Source: Halichoerus grypus (Eukaryota > Chordata > Mammalia > Carnivora > Phocidae). Taken from it: DNA of 64,000 nt. Position numbers and translations under genes: made by a program. This document shows, piece by piece, positions 1 to 13,329 of this stretch. How positions within the stretch are numbered: the first letter of the stretch is position 1; the number at the start of each line of letters is the position of its first letter. The stretch is taken from assembly GCF_964656455.1 (NCBI RefSeq), contig NC_135714.1:64009850-64073849 (forward strand), in the 5' to 3' direction. The notes under the pieces were generated by a model that did no database searches, was not told where the DNA came from, and was given only the letters and a program-made list of their open reading frames with translations.

Positions 1-841
1 ATCCTTTGACCGATAAATTTTTAACTAAAAAAATTTTAAAGAAGTGTTGACATATACCTGCATAATTATTTTCTTAATATTTATATATAAGAATTTTTAT
101 GATTGGAAAAATGTAAATCTCTAACAACAGGTACCTAGTTAAATTGTAGTACATCTTTAAAATGGAACACTATGCAAACATTAAAAATAATGTTGTAGAC
201 TTCAAATTCTGACCAGAGGAAATATTAAGACTGGATTTACTCTCCTGCTTGAAACAACTAAAAACATGGACAAATAGAAGAAGCAATTTTCAGACATGAC
301 AACAAGCAGCATAGGACTGTGATCTTTGAGGGATGGGAAGCAAACAAGTTAAACACTAGATTTTCACCAGCTTACTGATTGAAGACAGTTTCCAGTCCAC
401 AAAATAGGAAGGAAGAACCCAAACAAAGATCATCACAATTGCCTAGTTGAGGAGACAAAAATAGAGATAAAAAGCAACAATGATGGATCCCACCAAGTCT
501 TTGGCTGAATATTGATCTGCAAATGTGTAAAAGAAAACTATGTAAGGTCAGGAGGAAAAAATAGCAAAGAGAAAGAGGCAGAACAATTCTGGAGTTCACA
601 CAAGACTGGAAATAATAATCTGTCTTCTTACCAGTCAGAATGGAAAGATTTCCTAATACATGGTCATCAGATAGAATCCTCAGTAGTGCATCACCTTAGT
701 AGTAGAGCTAAATTAGTCCCAGGCTAAAGGGTTCTCTATACTTAGAAAGATTAACCTTGAAAGGATACAACTGATTAACTGTACACCTGCACAAAATCTA
801 ACATTACTTAAAAGAATAAATCAAAATCCATCAACTCACAA
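1..841. other. Intergenic, no gene seen
   Basis: AT-rich DNA with only short chance frames. Parts look like degenerate old retrotransposon sequence, but I cannot place a family. Confidence 0.5.
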
Positions 842-2218
842 CTATATGGTCAACTAATCTTCAACAAAGCAGGAAAGAATATCCAATGGAAAAAAGATAG
901 TCTCTTTAACAAATGGCGTTGGGAAAACTGGACAGCAACATGCAGACGAATGAAACTGGACCACTTTTTTACAGCATACACCAAAATAAATTCAAAATGG
1001 ATGAAAACCCTAAACGTGAGACAGGAAACCATTAAATCCTAGAGGAGAACACAGGCAGAAACCTCTTTGACCTCAGCCATAGCAACTTCTTACTAAACAC
1101 ATCACCCAAGGCAAGGGAAACAAAAGCAAAAATGAACTACTGAGATTTCATCAAGATAAAAAAACTTCTGCACAGTGAAGGAAACAATCAACAAAACTAA
1201 AAGACAACCTATGGAATGGGAGAAGATATTTGCGAATGGCATATCTGATAAAGGGTTAGTATCCTAAATCTATAGAGAATTTATCAAACTCAGTACCCAA
1301 AAAAACAAATAATCCAGTTAAGAAATGGACAGAAGACATGAATAGCCACTTTTCCAAAGAAGACATCCAGATGGCTAATAGACACATGAAAAGATGCTCA
1401 ACATCACTCATCATCAGGGAAACACAAATCAAAACCACAATGAGATACCACCTCACACCTGTCAGAATGGCTAAAAGTAACAACACAGGAAACATCAGAT
1501 GTTGGTGAGGATGTGGAGAAGGGGGAACCCTCTTATTCTGTTGGTGGGAATGCAAACTGGTGCAGCCATTTGGGAAAACAGTATAGACGTTCCTCAAAAG
1601 TTAAAAATAGAACTACCCTATGATCCAGCAATTGCACTACTAGGTATTTACCCAAAGGATACAAAAATACTGATTCGAAGGGGCACATGCACCCCGCTGT
1701 TTATAGCAGCATTATCAACAATAGCCAAATTATAGAAAGGGCCCAATGTCCATCGACTGATGAATGGACAAAGAAGATGTGGTGTATATATACACAGTGG
1801 AATATTACTCAGCCACCAAAAAGAATGAAACCTTACCATTTGCAATGGTGTGGATAGAGATAAGAGTGTATTATGCTAAGTGAAATAAGTCAGTCAGAGA
1901 AAGACAAATACCATATGATTTTAATAATATGTGGAATTTAAGAAGTGAAACTGATGAACATGGAGGAAGGGGAAAAAAAAAGAGAGAGAGAGGCAAACCA
2001 TAAGAGACTTTTAACTATAGAGAACAAACTGAGGGTTGATGGAGGGAGGGGGGCGGGGAATGGGCTAAATGGGTGACGGATATTAAGGAGAACACTTACT
2101 GTGATGAGCACTGGGTGTTAAATGTAAGTGGTGAATCACTAAATTCTACTCCTGAAACCAATATTACCCTATATGTTAACTAACTAGAATTAAATAAAAA
2201 CTTGAAATAAAAAAAAAA
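842..2218 (+). mobile_element. L1 (LINE-1), 5'-truncated, ORF2 3' end plus 3' UTR
   Basis: The segment holds the end of the L1 ORF2 reading frame, now broken by stops, then a carnivore-type 3' UTR with a purine run at about 1970-1993 and poly(A) at about 2208-2219. A diverged duplication (AATCCATCAACTCACAA before, AATCCACCAACCAACAA after) flanks it. It is dead because the 5' part and ORF1 are absent. Confidence 0.85.
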
Positions 2219-2219
2219 A

Positions 2220-3690
2220 ATCCACCAACCAACAATCTATATAAATAATGTCTGGCATCTAATCAAAAATTACAAGGCATGCCACAAAAAAAATTACAAG
2301 GCATGCACATAAACAAGAAAATATGACATATAACCAGAATAAAAATCAAACTATAGAAACACACACAGAAATGACATAAATAATGGAACTAGCAGACAGG
2401 AATATTAAAACAGTTACTATGAGTAAGCTCCATATATTTAAGAAAGTAAAGAAAACTATGACCATGATGAGGAGAGAAATAGTGGGTATATATTAAAAAA
2501 ATCATACTGCTAGAGATGTAAAAATATTATACCTGAAAAGAAAAAAAAAGATGGAATTGGGTCAACAATGGATTAGACATTGGAGAAGAAAATATCAGTG
2601 AATTTAAAAACATAACAATATTAATTTTCCAAAATAAAAAACAAAAGGAAAAAATACTGAAAAAATAAGTGCACAGAGCATTTATAACCTGATCAAATAT
2701 ACGAATGATTAGAGCCCCAGAAAGAGAGAAGGAAAGTGGAGACAAAACAATATTTAAAAAATAGTGGATAAAAATTTCCAAATTTGATTAAAATAGGAAA
2801 CCCCCAAATCTAACAAACTTGAACCCCAAGCAGAACAAATGAAGAAAAACATGCCAAAACATAATCAAATTGCTGAAATGATCATTTCAACAGATGCAAA
2901 AAAAATGGTTGACTAAATTCAACACCCATTTATGATAAAACTCTCCATAAATTATAAATAAAAAAGAAATTCCTCAACCTAAAAGATATTTATCTATCCC
3001 CAATTTAATTCTTAGTGGTGACTGACTGGTTACTTTACCTATAAGATAAGGAAAGGATGATCACTCCTAGCACTTTTATTCAACATGACCTTGGATATCC
3101 TAGCCAGTGAAATAAAGCAATAAAAATAAATACAAGTCATTCATGTTGGAAAGGAAGAAATAAAAAAAAAAATTTATAGAAGACACGTGGTCTAAGTGAA
3201 AAATCCTAAGGAATCTACAAAAAAACTATTAGCTCCAATAAGTGAGCTATGCAAAGTCACAAGATAAAAGGCCAACCTACATATATCAATTTTATTTCTA
3301 CATTCTAGCAATACACATTTGGAAATTGAAATTAGGAAAACAATACCCTTACGATAGTATCCAGAAATAGGAAATACTTTAGGATAAATCTGACCAAAAA
3401 TGTGCAAAGCCTGTATATAGGAAACTATAAAATACTGCTGAGAGAAATTTTAAAAGACCTAAATAATTAGATAAATATACCATATTCACAGACTAGAAGA
3501 TTCAATTATTGTTCAGATGTCAATTTTTCTCAAATTGATCTAAATATTCAATTGATCCCAATCAATATCTCAGTAGTCTTCTCTCTTTAAATTGACAATT
3601 TCTAAATTGACAATTTCTAATTCTAATAGAATGTATGTAGTCATGCAAAGAAACTAGAATAAACAAAACAATTTTGAAAAAAACCTCCAT
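2220..3690 (+). mobile_element. Old, fragmented L1
   Basis: The left part resembles degenerate L1 sequence (ACAAGGCATGC region). The part after 2880 matches mid-ORF2, including the stretch that ends in CCTAGCCAGTGAAATAAAGC. It contains many stops and small indels. The younger L1 at 842-2218 landed in or beside it. Boundaries are approximate. Confidence 0.6.
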
Positions 3691-4589
3691 AGCAGAGAGA
3701 AAGTATGCTCTATATGATTTGGAAAGAACCTATGTAGGACTCTTCTGAGAATGCCTGAAGTTCTTTTCAGTGATTACTCATCATAAGTAAGGCATTCAAC
3801 TCCAGAAAATGCATAGCTGATAATTGCTACTGGCTTAACTAGAAATGCTAGGACTTGAAACTAATGTTCACTTTATGCATTCTGTCAGAGTTTCTTAATA
3901 ACCTTGACACTTACATATAATTTTTTTAAAAGTTTTATTATTAAGAGAATCAATGTTTAGTGCAGGGTATTACAATTAAGACAATAAGATAGAGAGTCAA
4001 ATTGTCTGTGATTAAATCCTAATTTCACTATTTGGACAAATTATTCTTAATTTAGTCATGTTACTCACCAATACCTAGTTTCCTCATATATACGTAATGG
4101 AAAATATGATGACATTTATGTCATAGAGTGGTTGAGATGATTAAAATGAGATGTTATATGTAAAGTATGCATTTCTCAGGTGATAAGGAATAGAGACCCT
4201 GCAATATAGATCAGAGCAAGGAAGAGCAAACAGGCAAATAATCAGCACTAAAGGGACCATGGTTCTTTGGTCAACAGTTAGCCATCTCAGCCACACTCTT
4301 TATACGAGAAAAATAACATAGACAATGATTATGTAGACCTGTGAACAGAGACTCCATCCTGCTACAACAGGAAAGGGATATACAGTTGGGCAGTCATATA
4401 ACAAATTATACCAAATACACTAAAAAAATGAATGGCCCTTTTCTAAATCTAATAAAAGCAGAGATGGATTTACCATGAAGATAATGAATTGTTAAGCTTC
4501 AAGACCCCTCCCTTCCATGAAACCCTTCCAAGGTCATGAGAGCAGCTTTAGAAATATAGTTCTACGGCGATATATTTTGTAAAATGTGT
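3691..4589. other. Intergenic, no gene or clear repeat seen
   Basis: AT-rich unique-looking DNA between two L1 relics, with no frame above 60 codons. Confidence 0.5.
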
Positions 4590-5325
4590 TTTGTCTTGCT
4601 CCTGAGTTGTAGGAGTCCCTTATTCATTTTGGATGTTAACCCTTTATCAGATATATGGTTTGCAAATATTTCTCTCATTCCATATGTTGTCTTTCATTCT
4701 ATTGATTGTTTCCTTTGCTGTGCAGAAGCTTTTAGCTTGATGTAGTCCCACTTGTCTATTTTTGCTTTTGTTGCCTGCACTTTTGTTTTTGTTTTTTTAA
4801 GATTTTATTTATTTATTTGACAGAGATATAGCAAGAGAGGGAACACAAGCAGGGGGAGTGGGAGAGGGAGAAGCAGGCTTCCCGCTGAGCAGGGAGCCCA
4901 TGCGGGCTTGATCACAGGACCCTGGGATTGTGACCTGAGCGGAAGGCAGATGCTTAATGACTGAGCCACCCAGACACCCCTGTTGCCTGCACTTTTGGTG
5001 TCATATTCAAAAAATCATTGCTGAGGCCAATGTCAAAAAGGTTTTCCCTATGTTTTCTTCTAGGAGTTCTATGGTTTCTGGTCTTATATTTAAGTCATTA
5101 AGCTACTTTGAGTTGATTTTTGTTTACAGTGTAAGATAAGGATCTAACTTCATTCTTTTGCATGTGGATATGCAGTTTTCCCAAGTTCAACTGTTAAAGA
5201 GAGTAACCTTTCCCTATTGTGTATTATTGGCACTCTTGTCAAAGATTAGTTGACTGTATAGGCATGGGTTTACTTGTGGGTTCTCTATTCTGTTCCATTT
5301 GCCTATGTCTGCCTTTATGCCAGTA
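4590..5325 (-). mobile_element. Old L1 3' part, antisense, split by a SINE
   Basis: On the + strand this reads as the reverse complement of L1 ORF2/3' sequence, including the well-known region around TTTGCTGTGCAGAAGCTTTT. A CanSINE at 4786-4980 interrupts it, and L1 continues exactly after the duplicated target. Confidence 0.85.
4786..4980 (-). mobile_element. CanSINE inside L1
   Basis: It is a reverse-oriented CanSINE beginning with the oligo(T) end and finishing with the tRNA-like head. The target duplication TGTTGCCTGCACTTTTG is perfect at 4769-4785 and 4981-4997, so it entered after the surrounding L1. Confidence 0.95.
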
Positions 5326-5698
5326 GAAAGAAAGATATTTTAAATGCAGTTAAGATTTCTGCATCTTTCCACTCCAACTTCCCTTCCATCACACTTCCTT
5401 GATGGATATTGTCCGTGATATTTTGGGGATCTGGCTAATGTTGACTGGAGTACATTTAGTTGGACTTTCCTGAAATACATTTACAGTCACTTCTATATTT
5501 AGTTTAAATTATTACTCACCATCCCATTGTAGGAATGTCTTCCCATAGTATACCACTCAATGTGCTGACTTACCTAGGGTTCTGACATGAAAGCACAGAA
5601 CCAGAGTTTGTAGCATAAAGTGAGGACATCCTGTGGCATTTGGTATCACGAGTAAGAGGATAATGCAGAAGAAATACAGTTTATAATGTACTGAGCAA

Positions 5699-5907
5699 GG
5701 GGCACCTGGGAAGCTCAGTCGGTTGAGAGTCCAACTCTTAGTTTCAGTGCAGGTCATGATCTCAGGGTCATAGGATGGAGCCCTGCGTGGGGTTCCACGA
5801 TCAGCAGGGAGTCTGCTTGAGAGTCTCTCCCTCTCCCTCTGCCCCTCCCCCTGCTCCCTGCTCATGCTCTCTCTCTCTCTAAAATAAATAAACAAATAAA
5901 TAAATAA
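5699..5907 (+). mobile_element. CanSINE, older copy
   Basis: The head is diverged (GGGGCACCTGGGAAGCTCAG). The tail has (TC)n then AAATAAATAAACAAATAAAT. The duplication AATGTACTGAGCAA/AATGTACTAAGCAA differs at one base. Confidence 0.92.
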
Positions 5908-6375
5908 AATGTACTAAGCAAGAAACTAACCTACTAACATCACATATGTAAAATCAAAAACAGAGGATTTGGTTCTCATCAATACTTAATCAAAACAGGA
6001 GTTATCTCCATTCAGAAATATATTTACCAGTGCAATTTATGTAATTATAAACCCATAATAACTTTTTGGGGGGTCCTTTTTAATGGAATTGTACTCCATA
6101 GAACATAATAAGAATCGATATATTTGAAGGGCAGAAATCTGTAGCAGTTCTTCAAATAGTAAGTACAACTATGTGTGAAATCAAGCATTCTAGGACTCTC
6201 ACTTATCAATAATAAAAGAGAAAAATCAATCAGTTATGTTAGAGAAACAATCTACTATCCTATTAAAAGGATCCTAAAATTTTTTATAAGAAAGGCAATC
6301 AAAGTATAAGAACAAAAATGTGGGAAGAAAGTATAACAGAAATGCCAGCCACTGATAAAACCTCACATTACTTAT

Positions 6376-6579
6376 GGGGCACCTGGGTGGCTTAGTCGGT
6401 TAAGCATCTGCCGCCAGCTCAGGTCATGATCCCAGGGTCCTGGGATCAAGTCCCTCATCAGGCTCCTTGCTCGGCAGGGAGCCTGCTTCTCCCTCTCCCT
6501 CTGCCTGCCACTCCCCCTGCTTGTGTGCTCGCTCGCTCTCTCTCTGTCAAATGAATAAATAAAATCTTAAAAAAAAAAA
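6376..6579 (+). mobile_element. CanSINE
   Basis: A full-length copy with head, CT-rich middle, AATAAATAAAATCTT and poly(A). No clear target duplication could be read. Confidence 0.93.
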
Positions 6580-7179
6580 TGATACATTTTTCCGGATTTG
6601 GGGATGTTCATGATCTTTGTCTACTTTTATAATTTTTCCAGTTTCTTTATTCTTTCTAACAAATATTCACTATTGTAACCTAATTTTTATTCATTATTTT
6701 GTATTCTTATTTTTAGTGAAGTTCTCCAAAATTGTAGAAGCTTCAGGTCACACAAAACCTAGGTCCTTCAAAAACACAGATTTTAGTATCTACTTAAATA
6801 ATATCTTATTGTGTGCCACTGTAATGTGGAACACACTTGAGAGATAATTAAACTCATTAACACAACATTCCTGTATGCTTCCTTCCAACAGAATAGTTCT
6901 GAATTATCAATGATATCATTGATGGAGAGTGCTCTGAAAGGTAGTAAGAGCCATATCAATGCAAAGTATTATCTTTATTATCCTTCTAAACAGGAGTTTC
7001 TGGAGCTCTCACCATTTGTTTGAGAACTACTTTTGATCTTCCAGTAAGTGCATGACATTCCTGAGGTGGTGGAGGGTATAAAGATGAAATACATCTAATA
7101 CTTGCCTTCATGGAGTTCATAGTCTCCAACATGAGAATATTGTAAACTGAACATAAAACTAAGATATAAACTCTGTCAA

Positions 7180-7540
7180 TGCTATGAACTAAATTGTGCA
7201 CCCCCCCAAATTCGTATGTTGAAGCTTTAAGTCCCAGTATGATGTTATTTGGAGATGAGGCCTTTGGGAGGGTAATTAGGTTTAGATGAGGCCATGAGGG
7301 CCCTCATGATGGGTTTAATACCGTTATAAGATATATCAGAAAGTTTGCTCTCTCTTTCTCTCCACTGTGGGAGGAAGACAACTGACTGCAAGCAAAGAAG
7401 AGAGCCCTCATCAGAACACAATTACGATGACACCCTGATCTTGGGCTACCAGCCTCCAAAACTGTGAGAAAATAAATTTCTATTGTTTAAGTCACCCAGT
7501 CTATAGTATTTTTTCAGGGCATCCTGAACAGACCAATACA
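7180..7540 (+). mobile_element. ERVL-MaLR solo LTR (MLT1/MST-like)
   Basis: It begins TGCTATGAACT and ends CCAATACA. It carries the MaLR signature around TTGGAGATGAGGCCTTTGGG and a polyadenylation motif in GAGAAAATAAATTTCT. No internal region adjoins it. The subfamily is judged from memory. Confidence 0.7.
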
Positions 7541-8027
7541 GTTATCAAATGTCAATTTTTTTTTTATTATAACCCACATTTTAAAGTGGAGATCATGACC
7601 CAAAACACACACACACACATACACATTTCACACTCAAAAAAAAATACTTACACTTCCAATATGTTATATATACACTCATCGTTTTCTATTCAACTTCATT
7701 TTGTAAAGTCACAATCCTATTAATTGATTTTATAACCTCCTAATGGATCACAACTCATCATTTGAAAAATACTGTTCTATGTGACTATTTTGTCCTATTA
7801 TGCATGGACTTAAAAATCCATTAATATAACCTGAATGAAAGTCTCCATTAGCTTTAATAAAGTTTGAACTCCATTAAGTGGAAAAAAATATATCGAAATC
7901 CTAACAGACCCTTTCTGCCAATTATCCATATACATTTTTTATTCATATACATTGTATTAGAGCAAAGACCTCAGCTGTCCCTCTATATCTATAAACATAT
8001 ATATACACACACGTACACATGCACAAG

Positions 8028-8054
8028 AACACACACACACACACACACACACAC
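8028..8054. repeat. (AC)n microsatellite
   Basis: About 13 perfect AC units follow an imperfect AT/AC-rich stretch at 7995-8027. Confidence 0.9.
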
Positions 8055-8495
8055 GTGCTTTCATTCCTTGTATCTATATGTTAAATTTGATTGCTTTTTC
8101 AGTGACAACTGCAATGAAAGCTCCCTGCAGTGAATCACAGGAGTCTGAGTGAAGGGGTTATTTTAGTGGTTCTTCACCATCCGAGAATTGCACTGAACTA
8201 CAAGAATTTTCTGACAGGACTTGGCAAGATTTTCATTATATTCAAGATTGTTTATTCTGTTGGCAAATTTATCATAAAGGGGGTTGGCTCTTTACTAAAC
8301 TACATTGTGCATGTTTGTGTGTATTTGCGCATGTGTGTGCATGTGTGCACCTGTGAACATATATGTAAATATTCTGTAAAATACATAGCCATAGATGAAC
8401 ATATAGAAATATTTTCTTAATTATTTAATGGCAACATTTGTGCCTGGGTTATTGTAATGATCAATAATTATTTACTTAGAAAATACATTATGTTG

Positions 8496-8715
8496 GGGCG
8501 CCTGGGTGGCTCAGTCGTTAAGCGCCTGCCTTCGGCTCAGGTCATGATCCCAGCGTCCTGGGATCGAGCCCCGCATCGGGCTCCCTGCTCCGCGGGAAGC
8601 CTGCTTCTCCCTCTCCCTCTCCCCCTGCTTGTGTTCCTCTTTCACTGTGTCTCTCTCTGTCAAATAAATAAATAAAATCTAAAAAAAAAAAAAAAAAAAG
8701 TTAAAAAAAAAAAAA
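8496..8715 (+). mobile_element. CanSINE, young-looking, perfect 18-bp duplication
   Basis: It is close to the consensus, with a long A-rich tail. AGAAAATACATTATGTTG is present unchanged at 8478-8495 and 8716-8733, which suggests a fairly recent insertion. Confidence 0.96.
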
Positions 8716-8762
8716 AGAAAATACATTATGTTGATGGAATAATGTTAAAATACTACCTCCTT

Positions 8763-8977
8763 GGGGCGCCTGGGTGGCTCAGTGGTTGAGCATCTGCCTT
8801 CGGCTCAGGTCATGGTCCCAGGGTCCTGGGATCGAGCCCCGCATCGGGTTCCCTGCTCCATGGGAAGCCTGCTTCTCCCTCTCCCCCTGCTCGTGTTCCC
8901 TCTCTCGCTGTGTCTCTTTCTGTCAAATAAATAAATTTTAAAAAAAATCTTTGAAAAAAAATTTAAAAAAATAAAAT
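8763..8977 (+). mobile_element. CanSINE, second copy 47 bp downstream
   Basis: The duplication AAAATACTACCTCCTT is perfect at 8747-8762 and 8978-8993. The tail has several A-rich blocks separated by TTT and CTTTG. Confidence 0.95.
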
Positions 8978-8993
8978 AAAATACTACCTCCTT

Positions 8994-10880
8994 ACTACAG
9001 TATTTGTCTCTATTTAAAATGCACTTTCCAGCCTCGATTCTGCACATCTTAGAAAAAGGTGACCCACAAGAATAGGTACAGTCATAGTGTAAACAGAAAT
9101 TATATTTTAAAATACGAGAATATTAAGTCTCTATTTTTCCAGTAGATGATCAGAAGGTTTACTCAATTCACTTCTCTCTGCATCTGATGGAGAAAAATAC
9201 TACTGCCCTTCCTCTTCGTATTTTCTCTTCACCAGAATTCACCTGCTTATTTGCTCACTTTGGTCATTTCAAGAATGGGTAAAATCAATCTGGAGTGAGG
9301 GCATGATCAGCAACTTAGGGGCACCCAAGAAAGGTCCCTGGTGTAACTCCTGGAATCATGTGTCTGTGATAAAATTAGATGCTCCCAGACCCCAGCTGTT
9401 TAACCATGCCAGAGTGCCATACAGATTAGCTACAGAGATATTTAGTCAGGTGAGGGTCAGGAGATGAAGGGAGTGAAGGGATAAAGAAGGTGGGGGAAAA
9501 TCAGAATTACAGATATATCACTACCTATTGTCATTTGGGAGCATACCTAATTTATCCCAATGTTAAGCCAATTTATGCTTTGTACCTACTAGTTGAGTGA
9601 ACACATTGATAATTTCCTTATTTTACAAATTTCTAATCAAATCTAATTACTGCATTTTCCAAATTCCCAAATCTCTATTTTTTTCTTCATCTCCTTAGTT
9701 CATCTTTTCTGTAATCCATATTTTCCGCAAATCCCAATCTTTTTCTTCTTGCTCTTTCCAATATAACTCTTTCAGGCTTTCTAACTCTGCTACATGCTAT
9801 TCCCTCTGGCTCTAATGTCTTCCCTCCCTTTCTGGCAGGCTACTATTCACCTCTAACGACCAAGCTCTGATAATTCTCCTTCTGTGAATCCTCTGACCAT
9901 CCAAGCAAAACCACTCCCTAATTCTTCCCACGGCTATAATGAGTCACATTATAGTCTTTGATCTTTCTCTTCTTCCTCTTCTGTAAGACTATAAGCTCCT
10001 TGAGAGTTGAGGCTGTGTCATATTTATATTCCATCTTCAGTGTCTCTTATAGAACCTGGTTCTAGTGTATTGAATTGATTGATCCACCGATTAACATGTG
10101 TGTCCTAGGTTCTCTACTCTTGGGAGCCCTGCTTTATTATGAAGCATTTGTCTCTGTCCTCTCTGAATTTTTTCAAAATATATTTATTAAAATTTCATGA
10201 GGTTACTTTGTACTTCTTTTGAAGTCTGTCTTATTTACCTAAGATCTAAGCAGGGCATCATGATCTAGTCTCACTTGAGAATTGTGATCATCTATGGTGG
10301 ATGACACCATTCCCTGGAGTATGTCTGCATTACGTTGGTTCGTTTGAATGATCAAAGATAAATTATTTTGAAAGCTTTTCATCACCACTAGTACATTTAT
10401 TTCCTAACTGAAGGACTTCTCTAGTAGAGCATATATCTCTAACAAGTCCTAGGTCAATAATAAAATCAGGATTAACTATTTGTCATAGTTTCTGCTGAAT
10501 TTGAGGATGCTTTCCTCTCTAAGCCAGACACCTCTGTCTGATGATAAAACATTTTAATTGTTAATGGTCCCAGAATTAACATTATTTTCTCAGTAATGAT
10601 TTCCCAGTGATAGAGGGATTACTTGTTCCTAATTGCTGATTCTCTGCATGTTTGTCCAATATGCCATAACTGGAAGGAGAAAAAGTGCTCTTATACTTAG
10701 TATTTTTTATTATTTTTTCCAGGCTGATATTTGGAACTATTTCTCCTGTGGTAAAACTCAACTGTAATTTCTGTTTATTTCATTTGGAAGACAGAGACAA
10801 GGTTTTCCTCATTTTATATGTGGATATATACATTTCAAAATACTAATCAAGTACAATTCCTAACAAAAGGAACCTTTAAA
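8994..10880. other. Intergenic, no gene seen
   Basis: 1.9 kb of AT-rich DNA with one L2-like fragment at about 9985. No plausible exon was noticed. Confidence 0.5.
9985..10060. repeat. L2-like relic
   Basis: The segment around ACTATAAGCTCCTTGAGAG resembles the conserved 3' part of L2. It is short and heavily diverged, so the call is tentative. Confidence 0.4.
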
Positions 10881-10895
10881 AAGGAATCTTATTCA

Positions 10896-12178
10896 AGAAA
10901 TGGGCAGAAGACATGAACAGACATTTTTCCAAAGAACACATCCAAATGGCCAACAGACACATGAAAAAGTACTCAACATCACTCAGCATCAGGGAAATCC
11001 AAATCAAAACCTCAATGAGATACCACCTCACACCAGTCAGAATGGCTAAAATTAACAAGTCAGGAAACGACAGATGTTGGCGAGGATGCAGAGAAAGGTG
11101 AACCCTCTTACACTGTTGGTGGGAATGCAAGCTGATGCAGCCACTCTGGAAGACAGTATGGAGGTTCCTCAAAAAGTTGAAGATAGAGCTACCATACGAC
11201 CTGCAATTGCACTACTGGGTATTTACCCCAAAGATACAAATGTAGTGATCCGAAGGGGTATGTGCACCTCAATATTTATAGTAACAATGTCCACAATAGC
11301 CAAACTATGGAAAGAGCTAAGATGTCCATCAACAGATGAATGGATAAAGAAGATGTGGTGTATATATACAATGGAATATTATGCAGCCATCAAAAAATGA
11401 AATCTTGCCATTTGCAACCAGGTGGATGGAACTAGAGGGTATTATGCTAAGTGAAATAAGTCAATCAGAGAAAGACATGTATCATATGATCTCACCGATA
11501 TGAGGAATTCTTAATCTCAGGAAACAAACTGAGGGTTGCTGGAGTGGTAGGGGTGGGAGGGCTGGGGTGGCTGGCTGACAGACATTGGGGAGGGTATGTG
11601 CTATGGTGAGCACTGTGAATTGTGTAAGACTGATGAATCACAGACCTGCACCTCTGAAACAAATAATACATTATATGTTAAAAAAAAAAAAAAAGAAGAA
11701 GAAGAAGATAGTAGGAAGGGAAAAATGAAGGGGGGGTAATCGGAGGGGGAGACAAACCATGAGAGACTATGGACTCTGAGAAACAAACTGAGGGTTCTAG
11801 AGGGGCGGGGGTGGGGGGATGGGTTAGCCTGGTGATGGGTATTAAAGAGGGCACGTATTGAATGGAGCACTGGGTGTTATACGCAAACAATGAATCATGG
11901 AACACTACATCAAAAACTAATGATGTGGGCGCCTGGGTGGCTCAGTTGGTTAAGCAACTGCCTTCGGCTCAGGTCATGATCCTGGAGTCCCGGGATCAAG
12001 TCCCGCATCGGGCTTCCTGCTCAGCAGGGAGTCTGCTTCTTCCTCTGACCCTCCTCCCTCTCATATGCTCTCTCTCTCTCTCATTCTCGCTCTCTCAAAT
12101 AAATAAATAAAATCTTAAAAAAAAAAAAAACTAATGATGTAATGTATGGTGATTAACATAACATAATAAAATAAAAAG
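10896..12178 (+). mobile_element. L1, 5'-truncated, carnivore type, with a nested SINE
   Basis: The last part of ORF2, disrupted, is followed by a 3' UTR with an internal A-rich block (about 11,680-11,710) and a second G-rich UTR segment. The duplication AAGGAATCTTATTCA at 10881-10895 and 12179-12193 shows that the whole block is one insertion. A CanSINE at 11927-12125 entered later. Confidence 0.92.
11927..12125 (+). mobile_element. CanSINE nested in the L1 3' UTR
   Basis: The duplication AAAAACTAATGATGT lies at 11912-11926 and 12126-12140. The copy is full length with a (TC)n-rich middle. Confidence 0.95.
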
Positions 12179-13329
12179 AAGGAATCTTATTCATTTTTTT
12201 CTTTCAATTCAGTGATGGAACATTTCAAAAAAAGAGCCCAGCAACCTTGAACCACCTCGTTTAAGAAAAATAGAATTTACCAGTCTTATCTGTAGATTCA
12301 TAGGAAAGAAAAGTTATTATTACATATTAGCATTTTAGGGACTTCGGGCCCCATTTAGGAATTTGTCCATAAGGTTCCCTGTAACATAACTCCATCTACT
12401 TTTCCGATAGAAAAGCCAAGTTCTCAAATTTTCTCCAGAAACAATCCTGTCAATTTTCACCTGTAAGAAGACGTGTATCCCCCCGACCCCAATCCCAATG
12501 GCTGACACTGAGAATATAGAATGGGCAATTTTAATAACTGTTCTAATGCAGGTTCTGTTACCTTGTCCTAGAGCTCCCTGATTCTTGATCTTATCTTCCT
12601 CTTGACGAGCTCTTAGCGTCCACTTCCTCAGCATTCTGTTTCTCCTCCCACCTTCTGTTAATGTCCTTCACATCTCTTCATGATTATATCTTGGATCTCA
12701 GACTAAAATCTGGAGACAGTTTCCTAATCCTGCATTCCCTATGCCCAAATTCATCATTGTTGCTGCCACAGAGAATTCCTAGGTTGAATGTTACATAGAC
12801 TATTTCAACTATCTAAACAAGAAATGAAGACCTGGACTGAAGCATGGCAGTGGAAATGAAACTTTCACATTTGCGAGGCATTTCAGAGTCACAATCAAAA
12901 TAATCTGGTGCCTAATTGGGGGTGATATAAAGGGAAGAAGCTATTAAGCAGAAATTGAACTCAGATAGCTCTTCTAGTTATTAGTTACTGCTTGAAAGGA
13001 AAGGGTATCAGGGGTGTGTGTGTGTGTGTTATCATGGGGAATCCATCAAAACAGCTAAGGAGAACCAAGGGAAATTCCTTATGTTAAGATCATTCTTGAC
13101 CTATAAAAATGGCAATTTTACTTGATTCAACCTAAAAAAATTAAACCCAGAAAAAGTCATTTTCATTGCTGACCATCTTATTGGCACATCCACAAATTTC
13201 TATTTCCAGTGTCCTTCTAGGTTTCGTGTATACAGAAAAATACTCAGTGGTAAGTAGTACAAGCCTCCTTGGGCCTCTAAACTACCAGCAAATCTACAGA
13301 TGTTTTCTTTTTAATAATAATAATACTAG

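Larger units (their letters stand above)
5908..8477. other. Intergenic; only the listed SINE, LTR and microsatellite recognised
   Basis: Outside the listed repeats (6376-6579, 7180-7540, 8028-8054), the stretches 5908-6375, 6580-7179 and 7541-8477 hold nothing I can name. Confidence 0.5.

Noticed and set aside
1256..1735. Frames resembling part of a reverse transcriptase
   Set aside because: They belong to truncated, stop-containing L1 ORF2 remnants, as do those at 10.9-11.4 kb and 27.3-27.9 kb.
8028..8054. Direct repeats that might suggest a CRISPR-like array (also at 15.65, 28.2, 54.7 and 58.9 kb)
   Set aside because: They are simple AC microsatellites without spacers, in a mammalian genome.
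8496..8580. tRNA-like A and B boxes in the SINE heads
   Set aside because: They are SINE promoter relics derived from tRNA. The heads do not fold into intact tRNA genes.
8457..8675. Repeated small proteins with a shared GGSVVKRLPSAQVMIPGSWD motif across the window
   Set aside because: These are translations of CanSINE copies, not a gene family.
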